Origin: Syntrophaceae bacterium UBA5764
Lineage (GTDB): Bacteria > Desulfobacterota > Syntrophia > Syntrophales > Smithellaceae
DNA length: 10,633 nucleotides
Reading direction: 5' to 3'
Assembly (NCBI GenBank): GCA_002418825.1
Contig: DIEW01000093.1
Span: 1-10,633, forward strand
Position numbers and translations under genes: made by a program. The notes beneath the pieces are model-generated. The model was not told the DNA's origin. It made no database searches and saw only the letters and a program-made list of their open reading frames with translations. Numbering within the stretch: position 1 is the first letter of the stretch; each line of letters starts with the position of its first letter. Below are positions 1-5,868 of the stretch, in pieces.

Positions 1-1121
1 TCTTCGGTTTCACCGGAGCGATGGCTCAGAACGGCCGTGTAGCCGTTGGTTTGGGCCAACTCGACGGCGTCGAGGGTTTCGGTGAGAGAACCAATCTGGT
101 TGACTTTGACCAGGATGGAGTTGGCGGTGCCGGTGTCGATGCCTTTCTTGAGGAACTTGACGTTGGTGACGAAGAGGTCATCGCCAACGAGCTGTACTTT
201 ACCGCCGAGTTTTTCAGTCAAGGTCTTCCAGTTTTTCCAATCACCTTCGGCGCAGCCGTCTTCGATGCTGACGATGGGATATTTGGAACAGAGTTCGACG
301 TAGAAATTGACGAGTTCTTCGCCACTGATGGTTTTGCCGGTGCTCTTCTTGAAGGTGTAGGTGCCGTTCTTGTTGTAGAACTCTGATGAGGCGACGTCGA
401 GAGCCAGGAAGATCTGTTTTCCGGCTTTGTAACCGGCGTCTTTGGTGGCCTGCAAGATGGACTCGATGGCATCTTCGACGCTGTCAAGCTTCGGAGCAAA
501 GCCGCCTTCATCGCCGACGGCGGTACTGAGGCCGCGCTTCTTGAGGACGGATTTCAGGGCATGGAAAATCTCAGTGATCGCACGGAGGCCTTCGCTGAAA
601 GTCGGAAGGCCGTGGGGCATGATCATAAATTCCTGGAAATCGATGGGGGCATCAGAGTGAGCGCCGCCATTGATTACATTCGCCATGGGGACGGGGAGTA
701 GCTTGGCGTTGGGACCGCCCAGGTATTTGAAAAGAGGAATGCCGAGGGCTTCGGCTGAGGCTTTGGCATTTGCAAGCGAGACCGCGAGGATGGCGTTCGC
801 GCCAAGCTTGGACTTGGTCTCCGTGCCGTCGAGATCGAGCATGATGCTGTCTACGGTCAACTGATCGAGGGCGTCGACGCCTTCGAGTGCGGGCAGGATC
901 TTGTCTTTGACGTTTTTGACGGCCTTGGATACGCCTTTGCCGAGGAAGCGCTTTTTGTCGCCGTCGCGAAGTTCGATGGCCTCGTGTTCGCCGGTACTGG
1001 CGCCAGAGGGAACGGCCGCGCGCCCGATGGCGCCGCCGGCCAGAATCACGTCCACTTCAACGGTGGGGTTGCCGCGTGAATCCAGGACTTCACGGGCTTG
1101 GATATCATAGATAGTGCTCAT
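1..1121 (-). CDS. eno: Enolase (phosphopyruvate hydratase), 3' end outside window
   Basis: Enolase interconverts 2-phosphoglycerate and phosphoenolpyruvate in cytoplasmic glycolysis/gluconeogenesis. The frame gives 373 full residues of a protein usually about 430 long; the C-terminal ~55, including the second active-site lysine, lie beyond base 1. It starts MSTIYDIQAREVLDSRGNPT. Visible family elements are the SGAST loop (39-43), INGGAH (150-155), E164 in FQEFM, the acid E205 in GDEGGFAP, metal ligands D242, E287 (SIEDG) and D314 (GDDLF), catalytic K339 (LVKVNQIG) and SHRSGETE at 366-373. The ATG at 1119-1121 fits the family N-terminus, but the bases before it hold no Shine-Dalgarno sequence, unlike every other protein gene here. 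The NGGAHSDAPI segment resembles Bacteroidota/Verrucomicrobiota enolases rather than the HADNNV form of most proteobacteria. Sampled GC is about 60%, with mostly C- or G-ending codons, against about 35-47% in most downstream genes. All catalytic residues in view are intact, so it is probably functional. Confidence 0.97.
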   Translation of the reverse strand, partial: MSTIYDIQAREVLDSRGNPTVEVDVILAGGAIGRAAVPSGASTGEHEAIELRDGDKKRFLGKGVSKAVKNVKDKILPALEGVDALDQLTVDSIMLDLDGTETKSKLGANAILAVSLANAKASAEALGIPLFKYLGGPNAKLLPVPMANVINGGAHSDAPIDFQEFMIMPHGLPTFSEGLRAITEIFHALKSVLKKRGLSTAVGDEGGFAPKLDSVEDAIESILQATKDAGYKAGKQIFLALDVASSEFYNKNGTYTFKKSTGKTISGEELVNFYVELCSKYPIVSIEDGCAEGDWKNWKTLTEKLGGKVQLVGDDLFVTNVKFLKKGIDTGTANSILVKVNQIGSLTETLDAVELAQTNGYTAVLSHRSGETE

Positions 1122-1275
1122 AAGTGTCAGTTTCTGTTTCGTTTCCGGCGTGATCCAGGGAGGCCGCTGTGGCAACCCGGTTTCCGGGGTCCAGCTCCAA
1201 AGAATGCGGGCGGTAAGGTTCGGGCTCGTTTTTTAGAGGCCCTGATCCGCAGCCCTGCATCCTCAAAGCTGATGC

Positions 1276-1303
1276 ATGATAAAACGGCAGCCCCGTGAGT
1301 CAA
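1276..1303 (-). promoter_or_regulatory. Candidate sigma70 promoter for eno
   Basis: On the minus strand TTGACT (1298-1303) is followed after 16 bp by TATCAT (1276-1281). This would start transcription near 1269 and leave a leader of about 150 nt. An inverted repeat TGCATC/GATGCA (1256-1261 and 1271-1276, 9-nt loop) lies across the predicted start and could be an operator or a weak 5' hairpin. The match is good but unaided by experiment. Confidence 0.45.
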
Positions 1304-1426
1304 GGTTTCCGGAAGAGGCCCAAGGCGAACAGGCCGAAGCGGGGGCAATCTCGAATTAGCCCGCTGATTCGGCAGAAGCATGCAGAAGTTTCCAGATTTT
1401 TGTTGGGGGGGGTGGGAAAAATGGTT

Positions 1427-1454
1427 TTGACAATTTTGGGCCGAGTCTTACCTT
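1427..1454 (+). promoter_or_regulatory. Candidate promoter for tRNA-Ala
   Basis: A consensus -35 TTGACA (1427-1432) is followed after 16 bp by a weak -10, TACCTT (1449-1454). Transcription would start near 1461, about 10 nt before the mature tRNA 5' end, the short leader expected for a tRNA gene. The -10 matches only three of six consensus bases, so confidence is moderate. Confidence 0.4.
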
Positions 1455-1470
1455 TTGTGTCACTCCGGAT

Positions 1471-1546
1471 GGGGTCGTAGCTCAGTTGGTAGAGCGCCTG
1501 AATGGCATTCAGGAGGTCAGGGGTTCGATCCCCCTCAGCTCCACCA
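1471..1546 (+). tRNA. tRNA-Ala (anticodon GGC)
   Basis: The 76-nt sequence folds as a full cloverleaf: acceptor GGGGTCG/CAGCTCC, D stem GCTC/GAGC with loop AGTTGGTA, anticodon stem CCTGA/TCAGG with loop ATGGCAT, variable AGGTC, T stem AGGGG/CCCCT with loop TTCGATC, discriminator A and an encoded CCA. The anticodon GGC at 1504-1506 reads GCC/GCU alanine codons. The G3.U70 pair (1473 and 1540), the main identity element for alanyl-tRNA synthetase, is present. The inner acceptor stem is unusual: a U5.G68 wobble is followed by a C6/A67 mismatch (1476 and 1537). All other stems pair fully, so this is very likely a working gene. Confidence 0.97.
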
Positions 1547-1552
1547 AAAAGT

Positions 1553-1586
1553 AAGGGAATCATCACCAGTGATGATTCCCTTTTTT
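1553..1586. terminator. Bidirectional intrinsic terminator between tRNA-Ala and ppiD
   Basis: A perfect stem of 11 bp (GGGAATCATCA at 1555-1565 with TGATGATTCCC at 1570-1580), extended to 13 by A-T pairs, closes on the 4-nt loop CCAG. On the plus strand it runs into six T (1581-1586) and would end the tRNA transcript 7 nt past the CCA. On the minus strand it is followed by CTTACTTTTT, so it can also end the ppiD transcript, whose stop codon is at 1591-1593. This fits its place between convergent genes. Confidence 0.88.
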
Positions 1587-1590
1587 GTTA

Positions 1591-3189
1591 TTATAAATCC
1601 TGCGCCTGTCTTTTAATGTCTATTCTTTTCTCCTTAGTCAGTGCTTTTTTATTCCCCTCAAGCCATGAACGCATGGCTTCTTCCTGTTTCACCGACAATA
1701 ATATTTTTTTGTAGATATCTTTTTCCTTTTCCAAAACTTGTCGATCCAGCTTGCTTAAAGACTTAAGCTTAAATACTACATAAGTACCGTTAACGAAAAA
1801 TGAATTTTCCGGATACGGGTTGGCAACAGATAGCCGATAAAAAGTTTTGGGGTCGCCCTGATTAAATCCCAATTTGGGAATAGACTCTCCCGGCTGGAAA
1901 AATCCCGTTTCTTCAACGCGCAGCCCTTTCTCACGCGCAACTTTATCCAGAGGTTCACCGGCCTTTATCCTGTCTAAAATCACCCGGGCCTCATCCGCGG
2001 CAAGCTGATTAAGTTCCGCGGCGATCAACTGTTTTCTGACTTCGTTTTCAACCTCTTTCAACTGGGGCAAATAGGCCGGCTTTTTATCGATTACTTCCAA
2101 GAGATAATAACCTTTTTCCGTGGCAATAATCCTGCTCAATTCCCCCTTTTTTAATTCCAAGATCTCCGCGATAAAGCCATCGACAGAGGAAAATTCCTGT
2201 GGCGGCTTATCAATAGGGAAAAATCCAGCTTGGTGAATGGTCAATTTATTTTTTTGGGCATACTCGTCAAAATTGTTTTCCTGGTAAATCACATCACGAG
2301 CTTTTTTTGCTTCAGCCTGGGCTTTTTGCGTACCTCTGATCACCCTGAGCTGTTGGACAATTATATTTTTCGCTTCAGCAAAAGACATTTGTTTGCCTTC
2401 TTTGTTGCGATAATTGTCCTTATAAAGGCTGTAGTAATCGCGCGCCTCGTCATCACTAATATGGTCTTTTGCATAAAAAGCTGCCGGAAAATAAAAATAC
2501 TTTATCTTTACCTGCTCGGGACGCCGAAAAGCGCCGCTATTGCTGTTCAAGTAGCTCTCCAGTTGGGCAGTGGTGGGGGTAATTTTCTGCCGGACATTTT
2601 GTCCGGATATTTGAACGAAATTGAGGTTGATTTTCTGATTCTGCATCACAAACAGGTCAAAAATTTCCTGCTCGGAAACCTTAATACCTTCACGGACAAT
2701 CAGCTCTATTCTGTTAGCCATTAAGTTAACTCTCTGGATAGCCTCAAAATCTTCCGCAGAAATCCTGTTGAAACGGAGCATTTGCCGATATTTACGTTCG
2801 TCAAAAATGCCGTTTGTCTGAAAGGCCTCGATGGACGTGATCATCTCCCGCAATTCTTCATCCGATACCCTTACTTTTAAATCCTCGGCCTTGGAAATAA
2901 TGACATGCCGGTTAATAAGGTCGTCATAAGCTCTTTGCTTGAGATTCATTTCCTTAAGCATCTCCGAAGTAAGATTCGCCCCATAACGTTGCCTTACCAT
3001 ATCCAGCAATCTTTCATACTCTGTGTGGAATTCAGCTGCGCTGACAGTTCTTCCGTCAATAATAGCGATAACAGATGCCTGCTGACCGCTTCTGCTAGAG
3101 CCAAAATAGAGAACAAAGACAACAATAATGATGGCGATCACGGCAAGCATGAACCAACCGCGGGCGTGTTTACGAAAAAACTTCAGCAT
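1591..3189 (-). CDS. PpiD/SurA-like periplasmic folding chaperone, membrane-anchored
   Basis: This 532-residue protein has a short basic N-terminus, one membrane anchor (about residues 12-29) and a long soluble region expected outside the inner membrane. Residues about 38-190 form a SurA-type N-terminal chaperone domain, with the characteristic GIFDERKYRQML stretch (127-138) and then ISAEDFEA. Residues about 225-370 resemble a parvulin (PpiC/rotamase) domain, ending in KKGELSRIIATEKGYYLLEV (347-366), but the usual GGDLG core motif is absent. A second, similar repeat follows (about 375-480, with GFFQPGESIP). Overall length and order fit PpiD (about 600 residues), which helps newly exported proteins leave the Sec channel and whose parvulin domain is also inactive in E. 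coli. GAGGTG at 3195-3200, 5 nt before the ATG, supports the start. It is divergent from mreB. The PpiD-like group is clear; exact orthology is less so. Confidence 0.9.
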   Translation of the reverse strand: MLKFFRKHARGWFMLAVIAIIIVVFVLYFGSSRSGQQASVIAIIDGRTVSAAEFHTEYERLLDMVRQRYGANLTSEMLKEMNLKQRAYDDLINRHVIISKAEDLKVRVSDEELREMITSIEAFQTNGIFDERKYRQMLRFNRISAEDFEAIQRVNLMANRIELIVREGIKVSEQEIFDLFVMQNQKINLNFVQISGQNVRQKITPTTAQLESYLNSNSGAFRRPEQVKIKYFYFPAAFYAKDHISDDEARDYYSLYKDNYRNKEGKQMSFAEAKNIIVQQLRVIRGTQKAQAEAKKARDVIYQENNFDEYAQKNKLTIHQAGFFPIDKPPQEFSSVDGFIAEILELKKGELSRIIATEKGYYLLEVIDKKPAYLPQLKEVENEVRKQLIAAELNQLAADEARVILDRIKAGEPLDKVAREKGLRVEETGFFQPGESIPKLGFNQGDPKTFYRLSVANPYPENSFFVNGTYVVFKLKSLSKLDRQVLEKEKDIYKKILLSVKQEEAMRSWLEGNKKALTKEKRIDIKRQAQDL

Positions 3190-3288
3190 AAATTCACCTC
3201 AAAAAAATATTACATTTGATTGTCGGTAATGAAACGAAACTTACCTATTACAGACATTTATAAAATGCAAATATAATTTAAAAAGGCG

Positions 3289-3317
3289 TTGATTAGGGAA
3301 ACGAAATACGATATAGA
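3289..3317 (+). promoter_or_regulatory. Candidate promoter for the mre operon
   Basis: TTGATT (3289-3294) and TATAGA (3312-3317) are separated by exactly 17 bp, giving a start near 3324 and a leader of about 40 nt before mreB. Each hexamer matches four of six consensus bases. The gap is shared with divergent ppiD. For that gene I see only a TATAAA-like box on the minus strand (3257-3262) without a convincing -35. Confidence 0.45.
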
Positions 3318-3364
3318 AAATCATTATTTGGCGCAAAAATAACCATTTTAAATATGGAGGATGA

Positions 3365-4402
3365 ATGCTTTTTGATTATATTTTGGGCCGGTTTTCCAAT
3401 GATCTGGCTATAGATCTGGGTACGGCAAACACGCTTGTCTTCGTTAAAGGCAAGGGAATAGTGTTAAACGAACCTTCCGTTGTGGCCGTACATCAGGATT
3501 CGAGAGGCACAAAAAAAGTTCTGGCCGTAGGTAATGACGCCAAAATCATGCTGGGGCGCACCCCCGGGAATATCATGGCCATAAGACCGATGCGCGACGG
3601 CGTCATCGCCAACTTCGATGCCACAGAAGCAATGCTGAAACACTTTATTTTGTCCGTGCATAACCGCAAGGCTTTGGTGCATCCACGAATTATAATCGCC
3701 GTGCCTTCGGGCATAACTCAGGTGGAAAGACGCGCCGTGCGCGAAACCGTCGAATCCGCAGGTGCCCGTGAAATTTTCATAATCGAAGAACCCATGGCGG
3801 CGGCAATCGGCGCAGGACTGCCCATAGCCGATCCGACAAGTTCCATGATTGTGGATATCGGTGGCGGAACAACGGAAGTCGCTGTTATTTCACTTCACGG
3901 TATCGTGTACTCCCGTTGTGTCCGGGTTGCCGGAGACAAAATTGATGAAGCCATTGTGCAATACATGAAACGTAAATACAATTTGCTTATCGGAGAAAGA
4001 ACCGCAGAAACTATCAAATTTGACCTGGGCTGCGCTTACCCGCTTGATGAAATAAAGGTTGGTGATGTTAAAGGACGTGATTTGATTGCCGGCATGCCCA
4101 AAATCATCGAAACCAACTCTGAGGAAATCAGGGAGGCCATTAACGAGCCCCTTACCCTTATTGTAGACGCAATCAAAGATGCTTTAGAAAATGCTCCTCC
4201 GGAACTCGCCGGCGACATCGTCGATCGGGGCATCGTTCTTACGGGTGGCGGAGCGTTGCTGCAGAATATTGACGTACTTATCAGGGAGGAAACAGGATTA
4301 CCGGTAACAGTAACTGATGATCCTTTGTCTTCCGTGGCGCGGGGCGCCGGCATAGCCCTGGATAACCTTGACATGCTCAAAGAAATTGCTGTTCAGGCAT
4401 AA
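3365..4402 (+). CDS. mreB: Rod-shape determining protein MreB (bacterial actin)
   Basis: MreB is an ATP-binding actin homologue that polymerises under the inner membrane and guides the wall-elongation machinery. The protein is 345 residues, the family's normal length. Visible actin-fold motifs are phosphate-1 DLGTANT (17-23), the ITQVERRA helix (117-124) with E121, IIEEPMAAAIGAGL (139-152) with E141 as the likely catalytic region, phosphate-2 DIGGGTTEVAV (164-174), GERTAETIK (210-218) and the adenosine motif TGGGALL (293-299). The N-terminal MLFDYILGRF is hydrophobic and may insert into the membrane. GGAGG at 3356-3360 lies 4 nt before the ATG, slightly close but strong. It is the first gene of the rod operon mreBCD-mrdA-rodA. 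GC is higher than in the later genes, as expected of a conserved, well-expressed protein. Confidence 0.99.
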   Translation: MLFDYILGRFSNDLAIDLGTANTLVFVKGKGIVLNEPSVVAVHQDSRGTKKVLAVGNDAKIMLGRTPGNIMAIRPMRDGVIANFDATEAMLKHFILSVHNRKALVHPRIIIAVPSGITQVERRAVRETVESAGAREIFIIEEPMAAAIGAGLPIADPTSSMIVDIGGGTTEVAVISLHGIVYSRCVRVAGDKIDEAIVQYMKRKYNLLIGERTAETIKFDLGCAYPLDEIKVGDVKGRDLIAGMPKIIETNSEEIREAINEPLTLIVDAIKDALENAPPELAGDIVDRGIVLTGGGALLQNIDVLIREETGLPVTVTDDPLSSVARGAGIALDNLDMLKEIAVQA

Positions 4403-4449
4403 AAGCGTACGGCAATAAATGAACATTTAAATCTATCCTACCACAATCA

Positions 4450-4476
4450 TTGCTAGTTGCCGACGCGATTTATAAT
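4450..4476 (+). promoter_or_regulatory. Possible internal promoter before mreC
   Basis: The 96-bp gap between mreB and mreC contains a perfect -10 hexamer TATAAT (4471-4476). The best upstream box is TTGCTA (4450-4455), 15 bp away, which is short. It could supply extra mreCD-mrdA-rodA transcript independent of mreB. No convincing terminator is seen in the gap, so read-through from mreB is also expected. Confidence 0.3.
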
Positions 4477-4498
4477 TGCTTATTTCATCAGGTAAAAA

Positions 4499-5326
4499 AT
4501 GTTTTTTTTTAGAAATTATAAATCTCTTATTCTGGTAACTCTTATCTTCATCTTCGCGCTTATCATGCTGTCTTACAGCATCAAGTACGATAAAGGTGAG
4601 GGAATTTTCCGGAAAATCGTGTTGGAAGCGGTAGCGCCATTCCAAAGCTTTTCACACTTTATCGTAAAAAGCGTTGACGATTCATGGGAGCGATACGTGA
4701 CTCTTGTCGGTCTTGTCGAAAAAAACAAACAATTAACCAAAACCATCCACGAGCTAAAAGCCGAATTACTTATATACAAAGAAGGTTATTTAGAGGCTAA
4801 GCGGTTGAGCACACTTCTTGCCCTACGAGAATCTCTAGATTACGCTTTCGTTGCCGCTCGAGTTATCGCCAAAAAACAGACAGCCCTTTCCAAAACCATA
4901 GTCATTGACAAGGGCTCTTTCGACGGATTAAAAACCGGCATGCCTGTCGTAGCTCCTCCTGGTTTGGTTGGCCGTCTGATCAATGTTTCTTGGAATGTAT
5001 CTAAAGTATTACTAATTACCGATGAAAACAGCAATGTTGACGCCATACTGCATCGAACACGTGTTCAGGGAATTTTCAGCGGCGCGGGACTGCACGAAGG
5101 AAAATTGAAATACATAACTAAAAATCAAGATGTGATAAGAGGGGACACCATAATATCCTCCGGCATGGGGGGTGTATTCCCCAAAGGGTTGCTCATTGGT
5201 CAGGTAAAAAATGTAGAGAAGCAAAACAAAGAACTATTTTTGAAAATCGACGTTACTACTTTTGTTGATTTTTCCAAATTAGAAGAAGTATTGGTTCTGG
5301 TTTCCGAAGAAAATGAGGGTAAATAA
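4499..5326 (+). CDS. mreC: Rod-shape determining protein MreC
   Basis: MreC is a bitopic inner-membrane protein whose periplasmic part binds and activates PBP2 in the elongasome. The 275 residues give a short basic N-terminus, one transmembrane helix (about 9-27), a helical, probably coiled-coil stretch (about 65-110, KNKQLTKTIHELKAELLIYK region) and the two-lobed beta-rich MreC domain (about 115-270). Family-typical pieces include VIDKGSFDGLKTGMPVV (135-151), GLVGRL (155-160), LLITDENSNVDA (171-182) and SSGMGGVFPKGLLIGQV (220-236). Start: AGG at 4490-4492 precedes the ATG by 6 nt. It lies 96 bp after mreB and 2 bp before mreD. Confidence 0.97.
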   Translation: MFFFRNYKSLILVTLIFIFALIMLSYSIKYDKGEGIFRKIVLEAVAPFQSFSHFIVKSVDDSWERYVTLVGLVEKNKQLTKTIHELKAELLIYKEGYLEAKRLSTLLALRESLDYAFVAARVIAKKQTALSKTIVIDKGSFDGLKTGMPVVAPPGLVGRLINVSWNVSKVLLITDENSNVDAILHRTRVQGIFSGAGLHEGKLKYITKNQDVIRGDTIISSGMGGVFPKGLLIGQVKNVEKQNKELFLKIDVTTFVDFSKLEEVLVLVSEENEGK

Positions 5327-5328
5327 AA

Positions 5329-5868
5329 ATGGCGTATTATTTACTGCTTCCGTTGTTGTCCCTTTTAGTCATCGCGCTGCAAACTGTTTTAGCCGATATA
5401 ATTTTTTTAGGGCGACTGGCTATTGAAATATCATTCATTGTTGTTATTTACGCCGGTTTTCGTCTGGATTTGGCTAAAGGAGCCCTTTTGGCGTTCGTCT
5501 TCGGTTTTGTGCTTGATTGCATGACAAGCCCGGTAATAGGTTTGTTCACTGTAATTTACATCCTCGTTTTCCTTTGCTCATTTATATTATCTTTTATTTT
5601 GGATATCGAGAAAATACATTTTATTGCTTTATTTGGATTTCTATGCGCTTTAATAAAAGAAATTTTTGTTATAATATTTTATAATTTAGTGTTAAATTTT
5701 GATACGGTAATGAACATTCCGTTTATTTGTTTACCGCAAGCCATAATTATCGGTTTACTTACCCCTTTATTCTTTTATTTAATGCGACGGCTAGAGGTAT
5801 TTTTTTATGGAAAACCGTTTCACCGTACTGAACGTACCGGAGACTCCCGAATTTCGGCAAAAATTTAA
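5329..5868 (+). CDS. mreD: Rod-shape determining membrane protein MreD
   Basis: MreD is a small polytopic inner-membrane partner of MreC in the rod complex. The 179 residues are almost wholly hydrophobic, with about five or six membrane segments (roughly 4-24, 32-66 probably as two, 68-91, 98-120, 132-152). The MreD-like GFVLDCMTSPVIGLF (59-73), with its conserved G and D, supports the call, as does the position after mreC. The ATG lies 2 bp after the mreC stop, with GAGGG at 5315-5319 as ribosome binding site inside the mreC end. The C-terminus is a basic tail (MRRLEVFFYGKPFHRTERTG), and its last 20 codons overlap the start of mrdA in another frame. The gene is the most AT-rich of the operon. 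MreD sequences are poorly conserved, so context carries part of the weight. Confidence 0.93.
   Translation: MAYYLLLPLLSLLVIALQTVLADIIFLGRLAIEISFIVVIYAGFRLDLAKGALLAFVFGFVLDCMTSPVIGLFTVIYILVFLCSFILSFILDIEKIHFIALFGFLCALIKEIFVIIFYNLVLNFDTVMNIPFICLPQAIIIGLLTPLFFYLMRRLEVFFYGKPFHRTERTGDSRISAKI

Larger units (their letters stand above)
1122..1470. other. Intergenic: eno leader and tRNA-Ala upstream region
   Basis: These 349 bases hold no gene I can support. The eno-side part is GC-rich; from about 1390 towards the tRNA it becomes AT-richer and includes a run of eight G (1405-1412). In the eno leader (minus-strand RNA) a compact hairpin CCCGG-AAA-CCGGG falls at 1176-1188. A looser pairing joins GGGCTC and GAGGCCC around 1220-1242. 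Neither matches a riboswitch I recognise. The short reading frames here have no ribosome binding site and no recognisable protein. Confidence 0.6.

Noticed and set aside
21..386. Plus-strand frame of 121 codons opposite eno
   Set aside because: Enolase is unmistakable on the other strand; the GC-rich C-ending codons keep the antisense frame open. It has no ribosome binding site and no recognisable domain.
1471..1546. tRNA-Ala as the attachment site of an integrated element
   Set aside because: No second copy of the tRNA 3' end and no integrase lies in the window, and the compositionally odd eno is on the tRNA's 5' side, not the usual side.
1300..1566. Minus-strand frame of 88 codons reading AEGDRTPDLLNAIQALYQL
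   Set aside because: It is the antisense of tRNA-Ala and its terminator. This peptide string is a well-known false gene produced by reverse tRNA sequences.
2230..2724. Plus-strand frame of 164 codons inside the ppiD-like gene
   Set aside because: It is antisense to a full-length, well-supported gene, and its hydrophobic composition is what reversed charged codons give.
4403..4498. Hairpin CGGCAA/TTGCCG between mreB and mreC as a terminator
   Set aside because: The stem is only 6 bp with a loop of roughly 40 nt and no T run, too weak for termination.
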